A DNA stretch of 10,827 bases, taken from the NCBI GenBank assembly GCA_027622355.1, contig JAQBZT010000067.1:1-10827 (forward strand), in the 5' to 3' direction. Below, piece after piece: positions 1 through 7,219 of the stretch (its first letter is position 1; each line of letters begins with the position of its first letter). This DNA is from a bacterium (GTDB taxonomy: Bacteria > UBA8248). The translations under genes were made by a program, and so were the position numbers. The notes beneath the pieces are model-generated. The model saw only the letters and a list, made by a program, of their open reading frames with translations. It ran no database searches and had not been told where the DNA came from.

Positions 1-1197
1 TCCTTCGTTCTCAGCGACTGCGAGGCCTACACCCCCGTCGAAAAAATCCACGACGCGATTGTCTGCGTCGATGCCGGCCGCATCTCCTGGATCGGGCCCC
101 GGGGCGCGCGGCCGCTCCCCTCTGGCGCAAAAATTGTTTCCTTGAATGGAAGAGCGATCTGCCCGGGCTTTATTGACCTGCAGGTCAACGGGTTGGGCGG
201 GGACTCGCTTCTCTCCGGAGAGGCCGGGGCGGTATCGCGGGTCGCAGCCGCCCTCGCCCGGCGCGGAACGGCTTCCTTTCTTCCCACCCTGACGACGGAA
301 GCTCCCGAAGCGCTGATTCGTGCCGCGGAAGCGGCACGGCACGCCTGGGAAGCGCAGCGTCGGGCGAAGCTCGCCGAGGCGGAGATTCTGGGCGTTCATC
401 TGGAGGGCCCCTTTCTCTCGCCTGAGATGCGCGGCGCACACCCGGCGGCCCATCTTCGCGCCATCGATCTGGAAGAGGTGGATCGAATCGCCGCCGCCGC
501 CGGCGGATACGGAAGAGCGGGCCGGCCGGGCCTGTGCCTGATCACCCTCTCCCCGGAGCTGCGCGGTGCCGCAGAGGCCGCGCGCCAGCTGGCCGGCCGC
601 GGCGTGATTGTGGCCATGGGGCACACCGCGGCGTCTGACGAGGAGATTCGCGCCTTCGTTCAGGCCGGCGGGCGGTTCGCGGTGCACGCCTTCAACCGGT
701 ACGGCCAAGGGGGTCCCGCCCACCGGTCGCCGGGGCCGATGGGCATCGTTCAGGCCGATCCGCAGATCACGGCCGGTTTGATCGCCGACGGGGTGCATGT
801 CCGGCCCGGGGTGGCGGCCGCGTTCGTTCGCGCCAAGGGATGGGAGCGAACGATCCTCACCTCCGATCTGGTTTCGGACAGGGGACTTTCCGGAAATGAA
901 GAGACAACCCCCTCCGCGCGGACGGTCGAGTCGGGCGGGATTCTGAGCGGAAGCCGTCTTTCCCTCGGCGAGATGGTTCCGCTTTTCCGCGCCTGGAGCG
1001 ATCTTCCGCCCGGGGCGATCCTTTCCATGGCCACCTCGAAACCGGCGCAATTGCTGGGCCTCTTTCCCGGGAGGGGCCAGCTCTCTCCCGGCGCGCCGGC
1101 CCATCTGTGCGTTTTGCATCCCGAAAGCCTGGTGTGCGAGATGGCGATGGTGGGAGGCGAATGGGTGATGGGCGCGGAACAGATTGAAGTACAATGA
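1..1197 (+). CDS. nagA: N-acetylglucosamine-6-phosphate deacetylase (NagA), 5' end cut by the window
   Basis: Cytoplasmic amidohydrolase-superfamily enzyme that removes the acetyl group of GlcNAc-6-P to give GlcN-6-P in amino-sugar catabolism and peptidoglycan recycling. The frame is open from base 1 and the N-terminal beta-sandwich is readable, so only a few codons appear to be missing; the ATG at 142 is internal. Numbering residues from base 1: PGFIDLQVNG replaces the HxH motif with Q-x-N, as in the E. coli-type single-metal NagA; HLEGPF carries the metal ligand Glu135; GHTAAS gives His208 and VHAFN gives His229 (21 residues apart, as for His195/His216 of E. coli); IADGVH holds the substrate-binding His; TSD holds the catalytic Asp289. 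The HRSPG loop also fits. The gene ends with TGA at 1195-1197, 72 nt before the next gene on the same strand. Family assignment is firm; activity on GlcNAc-6-P is inferred from the conserved residues. Confidence 0.88.
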   Translation, partial: SFVLSDCEAYTPVEKIHDAIVCVDAGRISWIGPRGARPLPSGAKIVSLNGRAICPGFIDLQVNGLGGDSLLSGEAGAVSRVAAALARRGTASFLPTLTTEAPEALIRAAEAARHAWEAQRRAKLAEAEILGVHLEGPFLSPEMRGAHPAAHLRAIDLEEVDRIAAAAGGYGRAGRPGLCLITLSPELRGAAEAARQLAGRGVIVAMGHTAASDEEIRAFVQAGGRFAVHAFNRYGQGGPAHRSPGPMGIVQADPQITAGLIADGVHVRPGVAAAFVRAKGWERTILTSDLVSDRGLSGNEETTPSARTVESGGILSGSRLSLGEMVPLFRAWSDLPPGAILSMATSKPAQLLGLFPGRGQLSPGAPAHLCVLHPESLVCEMAMVGGEWVMGAEQIEVQ

Positions 1198-1212
1198 GTT
1201 TTTGACGATAAT
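1184..1212 (+). promoter_or_regulatory. Candidate sigma70-type promoter for the D-aminoacylase gene
   Basis: TTGAAG (1184-1189) and GATAAT (1207-1212) are separated by exactly 17 nt. The -10 hexamer matches consensus at 5 of 6 positions and the -35 at 4 of 6. The -35 lies in the last codons of nagA and the -10 lies in the gap, so transcription would start about 45-50 nt before the ATG at 1270. Found by eye; it could be chance in a locally AT-rich stretch. Confidence 0.3.
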
Positions 1213-1216
1213 TTCT

Positions 1217-1232
1217 CCAGCCCTGAGGCTGG
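1217..1232 (+). other. Perfect 6-bp hairpin in the nagA / D-aminoacylase gap
   Basis: CCAGCC-CTGA-GGCTGG forms a 6-bp GC-rich stem with a 4-nt loop. It is followed by C- and CT-rich sequence rather than a T run, so it is not a canonical intrinsic terminator. It would lie at or just after the transcription start of the candidate promoter at 1184-1212, or act as a weak attenuating or 3'-end structure for nagA mRNA. The hairpin itself is directly visible; its role is a guess. Confidence 0.35.
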
Positions 1233-1269
1233 CCCCGCCCTCTCTCTCCTGTCGCCCCGTGAGAGTGCC

Positions 1270-2859
1270 ATGTTCGATCTCCTCTTCCGTGAAGCCACCG
1301 TTTATGACGGCCTCGGCGAGCCTCCCCATGTGGCGGATGTGGCGGTGGCGGGGGACCGGATCGTCGCCGTGGGCCTCGATCTTCCGGGAGAGGCCCGCCG
1401 CACCGTCGAGGCGGCGGGGCGCGCCCTGGCCCCCGGCTTCGTGGATATCCACGGCCATTCGGACTACTACCTGCTGATCAACCCGACCGCCGAGGCGAAG
1501 GTTCGCCAGGGAGTCACGACCGATGTAGGCGGCAACTGCGGCTATGCGGCCGCGCCGATCGCGGGACCCGCGCTCGAGGAGCGCCGCCGCAGCTACAAGG
1601 AGCAGTTCGATCTGGAGCTTCCCTTTACGGATCTCGACGGACACTTGAAACAGATGGAGGCGGGCGGGCTTTCGATCAATTACGTGCCCCTCATCGGCCA
1701 CAACACCATCCGGGAGAGCGTGATGGGCGGAAAGGCGGCCACCGCATCCGCCGGGGAGCTTTCCCGGATGGCGGAGATGGTGGCGCAGGGGATGGCGCAG
1801 GGCGCCTTCGGCCTCTCCACGGGGCTGGTCTACGCCCCGGCCTGCTTCGCCGACAAGGAGGAGCTGGTTGCGCTCTGCCGGATTTCCGCGCGCTACGGCG
1901 GCCTTCTCGCCACCCACATGCGGAGCGAGGGAGACGGGCTTCTCGAAGCGATCGAGGAGGTGATCTCGGCGGCGGCTTCCGCGAATCTTCCCCTGCAGAT
2001 CAGCCACCTGAAAACGGCCGGTAAGCGGAACTGGAAAAAGCTGAACGACGCCATCGCCCTCATCGAGCAGGCGCGCGATCGGGGGCAGGATGTGACCTGT
2101 GATCGTTATCCCTACACAGCGTCGAACACCCATCTGAGCGCGCTGGTGCCCGACTGGGTACACGACGGCTCGCTGGAACAGAAGCTGGCCCGCCTGCGCG
2201 ATCCCGCAGATCGGGCGCGCATCCGTGCCGAGACCCTGGCGGCGCACCCGGAGCCCGTTTACTGGGACCAGATCATGATCAGCCGCGTCGTGACGGAGAA
2301 AAACAAGGTTCATGAAGGCCGGACCCTCGCCCAGGCGGCGTTGCGGCGGGGAACGGAGCCGGTGGATGCCATGATGGATCTTCTGGCCGAGGAGAAAATG
2401 AACGTCGAAATCCTGATCTTCATGATGAGCGAAGAAAATATGCGGGAAATTTTGCGCAAGCCCTATGTGATGGTGGGCTCCGACGCGGGGGCGCTGACGC
2501 ATGAGCCGCCGCTGGGGGCGGGGCATCCCCATCCGCGCAATTTCGGCACTTTTCCCGCCGTTATCGGGAATTTGGCGCGGGATGAAAACCTTTTCCCCTT
2601 GACGGAGGCCATCCGAAAAATGACGTGGGACCCGTGCCAGCGTCTCGGTATACTGGATCGGGGGCGCATCGCTGCCGGCCTCAAGGCGGACTTGGTTTTG
2701 TTTGATCCTGATCGTGTGCGCGACTGTTCGACGTTTGAGCGGCCCATCGCCTACCCGGAGGGAATCGAGATGGTCATAGTCAATGGCACCGCGGTGGTGG
2801 AGGATGGTGCCCATACGGGCCGTCGCTCCGGGCGGGCCTTGCGGAAACAGGCGGCCTGA
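1270..2859 (+). CDS. N-acyl-D-amino-acid deacylase (D-aminoacylase family amidohydrolase)
   Basis: A 529-residue metal-dependent hydrolase of the amidohydrolase superfamily, D-aminoacylase/N-acyl-D-glutamate deacylase branch, which hydrolyses N-acyl-D-amino acids to the free D-amino acid. Visible motifs: PGFVDIHGHSD with HxH at residues 61/63; GGNCG with Cys90, the metal-binding Cys typical of this branch; ATHMRSEGD with His216 and QISHLKTAG with His246 (30 apart, like His220/His250 of the Alcaligenes enzyme); DRYPYTAS; VGSDAGAL with Asp405; and HPHPRNFGTF. All expected metal and catalytic residues are present. The gene has only a weak ribosome site (GAGAG at 1261-1265, 4 nt from the ATG). 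It follows nagA by 72 nt and precedes the TPR gene by 17 nt, so it is probably co-transcribed with the latter. The exact acyl and amino-acid preference (D-Glu, D-Asp or neutral) cannot be assigned. A hydantoinase or dihydroorotase role is less likely given the Cys motif. Confidence 0.88.
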   Translation: MFDLLFREATVYDGLGEPPHVADVAVAGDRIVAVGLDLPGEARRTVEAAGRALAPGFVDIHGHSDYYLLINPTAEAKVRQGVTTDVGGNCGYAAAPIAGPALEERRRSYKEQFDLELPFTDLDGHLKQMEAGGLSINYVPLIGHNTIRESVMGGKAATASAGELSRMAEMVAQGMAQGAFGLSTGLVYAPACFADKEELVALCRISARYGGLLATHMRSEGDGLLEAIEEVISAAASANLPLQISHLKTAGKRNWKKLNDAIALIEQARDRGQDVTCDRYPYTASNTHLSALVPDWVHDGSLEQKLARLRDPADRARIRAETLAAHPEPVYWDQIMISRVVTEKNKVHEGRTLAQAALRRGTEPVDAMMDLLAEEKMNVEILIFMMSEENMREILRKPYVMVGSDAGALTHEPPLGAGHPHPRNFGTFPAVIGNLARDENLFPLTEAIRKMTWDPCQRLGILDRGRIAAGLKADLVLFDPDRVRDCSTFERPIAYPEGIEMVIVNGTAVVEDGAHTGRRSGRALRKQAA

Positions 2860-2876
2860 GCGGGAACGGAGGATAG

Positions 2877-5800
2877 ATGGCGGATCTTTACACCACACTG
2901 GCGCTGGTCGGCGGAATCGGCCTCTTGTCTATTGCGGGCCTGTGGATTTTCTTCCGCCGCTCCCGGAGCCGGAACGTCTTCCCCGAGGAAACCTGGGATT
3001 CTTTCCAGACGGAGGAGGAGGCGGACTCGAACGCCCCCGGCCCCCCGAGGGGGGTCGAGCGCATCGGCGGGGATGTCTTCGCGGCGGAAGAAGGGCCGCC
3101 GGGTGAAGCGGGAGCTGCCAGAGGCAGGGAGAATGCGCCGCTCTTTGCGCACGAAAAGCCGGGGGGGGATGTGGAGCCCCTCGCGGGCGCACCATCTGCG
3201 GGTTCTTTCGCCGCCAATGGCGGGACATCCGGCGAGGCCGTCGAGGACTTACGGGCAGACGGGAGGATACCGGATTCCGGGAAAAGGCCCTGGTGGGAAA
3301 CCCTCTCCTCCGCCCCCGGTGCCGCGCCGCGCCGGACAGTGGCCCAGCTGATGGGCATCGGTCTGGGCGATGCCCCTTCCCGGCCGGCGCCGAAAATCGT
3401 TTCGCAAACGCCCCCTGCCGAAGCGGAAAAAGAAGAAGAAATCTCTCTCTCCACTCCAGGATTTTCTGCGCCGGGCGCGTTCGAATCGGCGTCGCCTTTC
3501 ATAGAGGAAGACGAAACGGCGGAAGTGGCCGCCCCGATCGATGCGCCGGGAAAATCTTTCGACCCGCTGGAAGATATGGACGATGAGTTTGAAGCCGCGG
3601 AGGAGGCGCCGGACGTCGTGGGGCTCGAGGTGGGCGAGGGCCTGGATGCACCGGCCGCCGCCGGACCTCCTCCGGATGACGAATCCCTCCTTCTTCCTGA
3701 GGATGAGGGGCCGAATTTCTTCGATGTTCTCCAGTCGCTGCCGGAGGAGGAGGCCGCCTCCCCCGGTGCCTCTGTGGCAGATGTGACCGGAGAAAAGGAA
3801 GAAGACGGCGCCGCCGCGCCGCTGGCCGGAGATGAAGAAGCCGCCCCGGCTGTTTTTTCGGGTGAGGAGGCAGCAGAGGATACGGCGGAAATTTCTCTCG
3901 AATCGATCGATGCCCCGAACGATCTCACCGTGGAAGAGGCGGCGGTTGCCGATCAGAAACTCGCACCTGAGCCCGGCGGCGAGGGTGAGCAGCCTTTCGC
4001 CATGGAGACCATGATCGGCGGGGCCGGCGAAGATGAACCGGCTTTTTTTCCGCCCGCTGAAGTCGAAGCCGGGATGGCCGCCGATGTGGAGGCGAAAATC
4101 GGGCAAGAGGCAGGCCCCGGGGCTTTCATGCAAGAAGAGCGTGTCCCAGTTCCCGCGGCGGAGACGCCCCCGGATGAGAGTGGGGCCGAGGAAATTTTTC
4201 TCGGCGCCGAAACCGCCGAAGAAGAGGGAGACACACGGCTCATTTCGGAGCTGCCTGCCGCGGAGGAGGAAAATTCGCTCGTTTCGGAGGAAGCGGCGGG
4301 CGGGGAAGAGATGGTTCTCGAGCCGGAGGAGGCGATTTCGGAGGATGCCCCATTTGTGTTCGCGCCGGATTCGCCCGGGGACGAAATATCTTCCGATGCG
4401 GATTCCCAGGCGGGAAAAGAAATCGTGCTCGATCTGGCGGATGCCTCCGCCGAGGAGGAGATCGAGCTGCTCGAGGACGAAGAAGTTTCCGCGCCTGCGC
4501 CGGCCGCGGGAAGTGCTGCGGATGCATCCGCCGGGGCAGAATCCATCGAAGACGATGAAATGGTTTTGTTGAGCGAGGGCGAGGAGGAGCCGCTCGATGT
4601 CTTTTCCGTCATGGGGGAGCCGGGAGAGGAAGAACCCGCGCCCGCCGCTGCGCAGGCGCCGCCGCCCGCAGGACCACCTCCCGGGATGGTTGGGGAGGCG
4701 GAGGAGGAATCGAGCATTTGGGGAGACGATGAAGAAGAAGAAACGCCCTCTGCTCCCCCCGCAGAGGCGCCCGCGGCTCTCCCCGCGTCCGAACCGAAGG
4801 CGGCGTCTCCCGCGGAAGTCGCCGCTCCTGCCCCTTCTGGTTCTCCGCTGGCGCAAATTTCTGGGCTGGTCTCGGAGATTTGCCCGGGCGATCTGATCTA
4901 CCTGGATGCGCGTGATGTGCAGTTGCCGGCCGGGGCGGAATCGGCCGCCGCGGGAGCGCACGCCGATATCGAGGCCCGCGAAGGAGGCCGGGAGAAACCG
5001 TTGTCCGAGGAGTATCTCCGCCTGGGAATCGCGGAGTTGTTTCTGGGCCGTGGCGCTTCGGCCGTCGTCCAGTTGAAGGAGGCTTTGCGCCGCTCCGACC
5101 GTCTCGGGCCGGTGCTCAATGCCCTGGCGGTGGCGATGTACGATCAGGGAAAGATCGACCCGGCGATTTCCTACTGCCGCGAAGCGATTCGGGAAGCCGG
5201 AAGCAACAGGGCGCTGCAAAACGCGGTCCAGAGAAACCTCGCGCTCTTGTATCTGGAAAAGGGCGATGCCGCCCGCGCTGCGGAATTTACCGAGGCGGCC
5301 ATCGAGGGAATGGACGCCGGCGGGGCGCTGGACGTGAAGGCGCAGCTGCACCTGCGGGCGGGCCAGCTTTTCCGGCGGCTCGGCGATCTGGAGAAGGCGC
5401 GCCACCATCTGTATGAAGCGAATCTGCTATTCCAAAAGGGCCACAACGGGATCCTGCGGGTCCGGTCGCTGGTGGGTTTGGCGGCCATTCAGGGCGATCT
5501 CGGGGAAATCGAGGCCTCGCTGAAGAATCTCGAGGAAGCCATGCATATCTGCCAGGGCAGCGGGGACAAGGCGGGCGAGGCGCTTGTTCTGGGACAGATG
5601 GGAATCGCATATTCCGGCCAGGATCAGTTCACGCGCGCCCTGGAATATTATGAGCAGGCCCTCGCGCTGCACCGCGAGTTGGGCAGCGACAAGGGCATCG
5701 CGGCCAATTTGAGCAACATCGGAAATATTCATTACTTCCGCGGGGATCTCGCAGAAGCGCAGTCCGCCTATGAGGCCGCCCTCGGAATCAATCGGAAAGA

Positions 5801-5990
5801 GGGCCATCCGATTGGGCAGGCGACGACGCTCGGGAATCTGGGGCGGGTGTTTTTCGAGCGGGAAAGCTACGCGCAGGCGCGTGTCTGCCTGAATGAAGCG
5901 CGCGATCTTTTCCGGGGAGCCGGGGCGGAGGAGCAGTTGGCCAACGTTCGCCAGGTTCTCGAGGAAGTCGAGCGGGCCGAGAATTCCTGA
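2877..5990 (+). CDS. Membrane-anchored TPR protein with a very long acidic linker (FimV-like layout, no LysM)
   Basis: A 1037-residue protein of unknown specific function. Residues about 5-26 form one hydrophobic membrane segment followed at once by RRSRSR, which by the positive-inside rule places the rest in the cytoplasm. Residues about 40-655 are Glu/Ala/Pro/Gly-rich low complexity with few Lys/Arg and are predicted disordered, apart from a less acidic island near 136-180 (KRPWWETL, TVAQLMGIGLG). From about 656 the sequence becomes ordered, and residues 709-1030 hold about eight tetratricopeptide repeats; the last five have roughly 40-residue spacing and LGNLG-type helices. TPRs mediate protein-protein binding. 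The order anchor, acidic linker, TPR resembles the C-terminal part of FimV, a polar or type IV pilus organiser, but no periplasmic LysM domain is present, so homology is not claimed. The start is supported by GGAGG at 2868-2872, 4 nt before the ATG. It lies 17 nt after the D-aminoacylase gene and converges with the CNB genes. Confidence 0.9.
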   Translation: MADLYTTLALVGGIGLLSIAGLWIFFRRSRSRNVFPEETWDSFQTEEEADSNAPGPPRGVERIGGDVFAAEEGPPGEAGAARGRENAPLFAHEKPGGDVEPLAGAPSAGSFAANGGTSGEAVEDLRADGRIPDSGKRPWWETLSSAPGAAPRRTVAQLMGIGLGDAPSRPAPKIVSQTPPAEAEKEEEISLSTPGFSAPGAFESASPFIEEDETAEVAAPIDAPGKSFDPLEDMDDEFEAAEEAPDVVGLEVGEGLDAPAAAGPPPDDESLLLPEDEGPNFFDVLQSLPEEEAASPGASVADVTGEKEEDGAAAPLAGDEEAAPAVFSGEEAAEDTAEISLESIDAPNDLTVEEAAVADQKLAPEPGGEGEQPFAMETMIGGAGEDEPAFFPPAEVEAGMAADVEAKIGQEAGPGAFMQEERVPVPAAETPPDESGAEEIFLGAETAEEEGDTRLISELPAAEEENSLVSEEAAGGEEMVLEPEEAISEDAPFVFAPDSPGDEISSDADSQAGKEIVLDLADASAEEEIELLEDEEVSAPAPAAGSAADASAGAESIEDDEMVLLSEGEEEPLDVFSVMGEPGEEEPAPAAAQAPPPAGPPPGMVGEAEEESSIWGDDEEEETPSAPPAEAPAALPASEPKAASPAEVAAPAPSGSPLAQISGLVSEICPGDLIYLDARDVQLPAGAESAAAGAHADIEAREGGREKPLSEEYLRLGIAELFLGRGASAVVQLKEALRRSDRLGPVLNALAVAMYDQGKIDPAISYCREAIREAGSNRALQNAVQRNLALLYLEKGDAARAAEFTEAAIEGMDAGGALDVKAQLHLRAGQLFRRLGDLEKARHHLYEANLLFQKGHNGILRVRSLVGLAAIQGDLGEIEASLKNLEEAMHICQGSGDKAGEALVLGQMGIAYSGQDQFTRALEYYEQALALHRELGSDKGIAANLSNIGNIHYFRGDLAEAQSAYEAALGINRKEGHPIGQATTLGNLGRVFFERESYAQARVCLNEARDLFRGAGAEEQLANVRQVLEEVERAENS

Positions 5991-6017
5991 CAAAACTCAA
6001 TTTTGAAGTTTATTGTC
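5989..6017. terminator. AT-rich imperfect hairpin spanning the two convergent stop codons
   Basis: GACAAAACT (5989-5997) can pair with AGTTTATTGTC (6007-6017) with a 2-nt bulge, and the enclosed CAATTTTGA can pair a little further. The element covers the 6-nt gap between the facing TGA codons and the last codons of the - strand CNB gene. Its position suits a bidirectional 3'-end structure, but the stem is AT-rich and no T tract follows on either strand, so it would be a weak terminator at best. Confidence 0.25.
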
Positions 6018-6503
6018 CGTCTCGCGCAGTTTTTGGGAGAGGTTCCGGGCGAGATGCAGTGCCACCTTGAATCCGAAGCTGGGCATGATCCCGCTCAAAA
6101 TTCCCGGGTCGACGGCGAGCACCAGCGTCGATTTGGCGGCGGTCACCGTCGCGCTGCGGGGGGAATCGTCCAGAATGGACATTTCGCCGAAAAAATGCCC
6201 GATCCCCAGACGCGATATTTCCTTTCCCCGGAGTGAGATGCGCACCTCGCCGGACACGATCAGGTAAAAGGTGTCGCCCGGATCCCCTTCCTCGAAGATG
6301 ATTTCGTCCTGATGATAGGATTTCCGTCCGCACAGCCTGAAGAACCGGAGAATTTCGCTGGTGTCCATCTCCCGGAAAAATTCGTAATGGTTTTGGAGCT
6401 TGGAGATGAGGTCTTCGATGGGAGGGGCCCCTTCCCTTGTGAGCTTGAAGGATGCGGAAGGGGGATTCGCATGGGTGGTTTTTCTGTCGGGCGGCATATT
6501 CAT
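5997..6503 (-). CDS. Stand-alone cyclic-nucleotide-binding domain protein (third of three tandem paralogues)
   Basis: A 168-residue soluble protein made of one CNB (CAP/PKA-type) domain with an N-terminal helical lead-in (about residues 24-60, ISKLQNHYEFFREM) and a C-terminal helix (LARNLSQKLRETDNKL). The beta-roll shows FEEGDPGDTFYLIVSGEV and the phosphate-binding cassette FGEMSILDDSPRSATV, in which Glu107 and Arg116 are nine residues apart as in PKA regulatory subunits. These are the residues expected to contact the ribose 2'-OH and cyclic phosphate, so ligand binding is plausible. There is no helix-turn-helix, kinase, GGDEF or channel segment, so it is not a CRP-type transcription factor; it would have to act on a partner. 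AGGA at 6511-6514, 7 nt before the ATG, supports the start. It lies 73 nt after its upstream paralogue and is last in the - strand block. Ligand (cAMP, cGMP or none) is unknown. Confidence 0.85.
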   Translation of the reverse strand: MNMPPDRKTTHANPPSASFKLTREGAPPIEDLISKLQNHYEFFREMDTSEILRFFRLCGRKSYHQDEIIFEEGDPGDTFYLIVSGEVRISLRGKEISRLGIGHFFGEMSILDDSPRSATVTAAKSTLVLAVDPGILSGIMPSFGFKVALHLARNLSQKLRETDNKLQN

Positions 6504-6576
6504 GGGGTTTTCCTATCTACATATGTGCTCCCGGTGCGGGCGCGGCAAATGAGCTGAGAAAAAAATACGCATGGGG

Positions 6577-7149
6577 CTACTCCACCAGTTTCTCTTCTTC
6601 GGGTGCGTTGTTTTTTTCCAAAGAGATTTTTTTGTTCATCTCGCCGATTGCCTGATTGGATTCCCGGAGTTTTTCGGACAACTGCTTGGCGATGTTGACC
6701 ACCACCTTGTAGCTGAGCGCTGGCATTCTTGTGGCCAGTATTTTCCGGGTTATCGTGAAGAGAACCGTGCCCTCTCCGGGGATTGCGGACGCGGAGCGGG
6801 GCGCGCTCTCCAACATGGCCATTTCACCAAACACCTGGCCGGGGCCGAGGCGCGCCACATCGCGATCACCCATGCGAATGATAATCTCACCGGAAACGAT
6901 CAGGTAGAACTCTTCACCGATGTCGCCTTCGCGAAACACGACATCTCCGGGGCCGTAGGTATCTCTCTTGCACAACCGGAGGAAAGAACCCACCTCGTCC
7001 TCCAGCATGTCGCCGAAGAATGTGTAGTTTTTCTGAAGTTTCCGGATCAGCGTACGGAGCTGCAGCGGAAGCTCGCGCTTGACGAAGTTGAGTTTTTTGA
7101 AAGCCGACGGGTGCTCTGCCGGCGGCTGACCTGATGGAGAATCGGGCAT
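6577..7149 (-). CDS. Stand-alone cyclic-nucleotide-binding domain protein (second of three)
   Basis: A 190-residue single-domain CNB protein. After a polar, probably disordered N-terminus (residues 1-17) come the helical lead-in (LRTLIRKLQKNYTFFGDM), the beta-roll (FREGDIGEEFYLIVSGEIII), the phosphate-binding cassette FGEMAMLESAPRSAS with Glu109 and Arg118, and a long C-terminal helix (AKQLSEKLRESNQ) that runs into a charged tail (about residues 170-190) longer than in the two sister proteins. No DNA-binding or enzymatic output domain is present. An in-frame GTG at 7188 would add 13 residues, but the ATG at 7149 has GGAG at a 7-nt spacing and is preferred. The stop is TAG at 6577-6579. Gaps of 70 nt upstream and 73 nt downstream separate it from its paralogues on the same strand. 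Function beyond probable cNMP sensing is not assignable. Confidence 0.85.
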   Translation of the reverse strand: MPDSPSGQPPAEHPSAFKKLNFVKRELPLQLRTLIRKLQKNYTFFGDMLEDEVGSFLRLCKRDTYGPGDVVFREGDIGEEFYLIVSGEIIIRMGDRDVARLGPGQVFGEMAMLESAPRSASAIPGEGTVLFTITRKILATRMPALSYKVVVNIAKQLSEKLRESNQAIGEMNKKISLEKNNAPEEEKLVE

Positions 7150-7156
7150 TCTGCAG

Positions 7157-7160
7157 CTCC
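7157..7160 (-). promoter_or_regulatory. Ribosome binding site that decides the start of the second CNB gene
   Basis: GGAG on the - strand lies 7 nt upstream of the ATG at 7149. The alternative GTG at 7188 has only a CGGA at a 4-nt spacing and would add 13 residues with no counterpart in the sister proteins. Confidence 0.6.
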
Positions 7161-7219
7161 GTGAATTTCCGCTCGTTACGAACTTCACACAATCCGAAAT
7201 ATTATCATTTTTACGCCGC

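Noticed and set aside
3249..5408. A 719-codon open frame antisense to the TPR gene, Arg-rich
   Set aside because: It lies opposite the acidic GC-rich linker, where GAG/GAA/GCC/GCG codons read backwards as Leu/Phe/Gly/Arg codons without stops. The composition is biased and shows no domain, while the sense frame has a membrane anchor and clear TPRs. Other antisense frames here (for example 2888-3928 and 3953-4717) are explained the same way.
7150..7219. Possible promoter (GATAAT-like hexamer) upstream of the second CNB gene
   Set aside because: The nearest -35-like TTGAGC is only 11 nt away, too short for a sigma70 promoter, and no better hexamer is visible.
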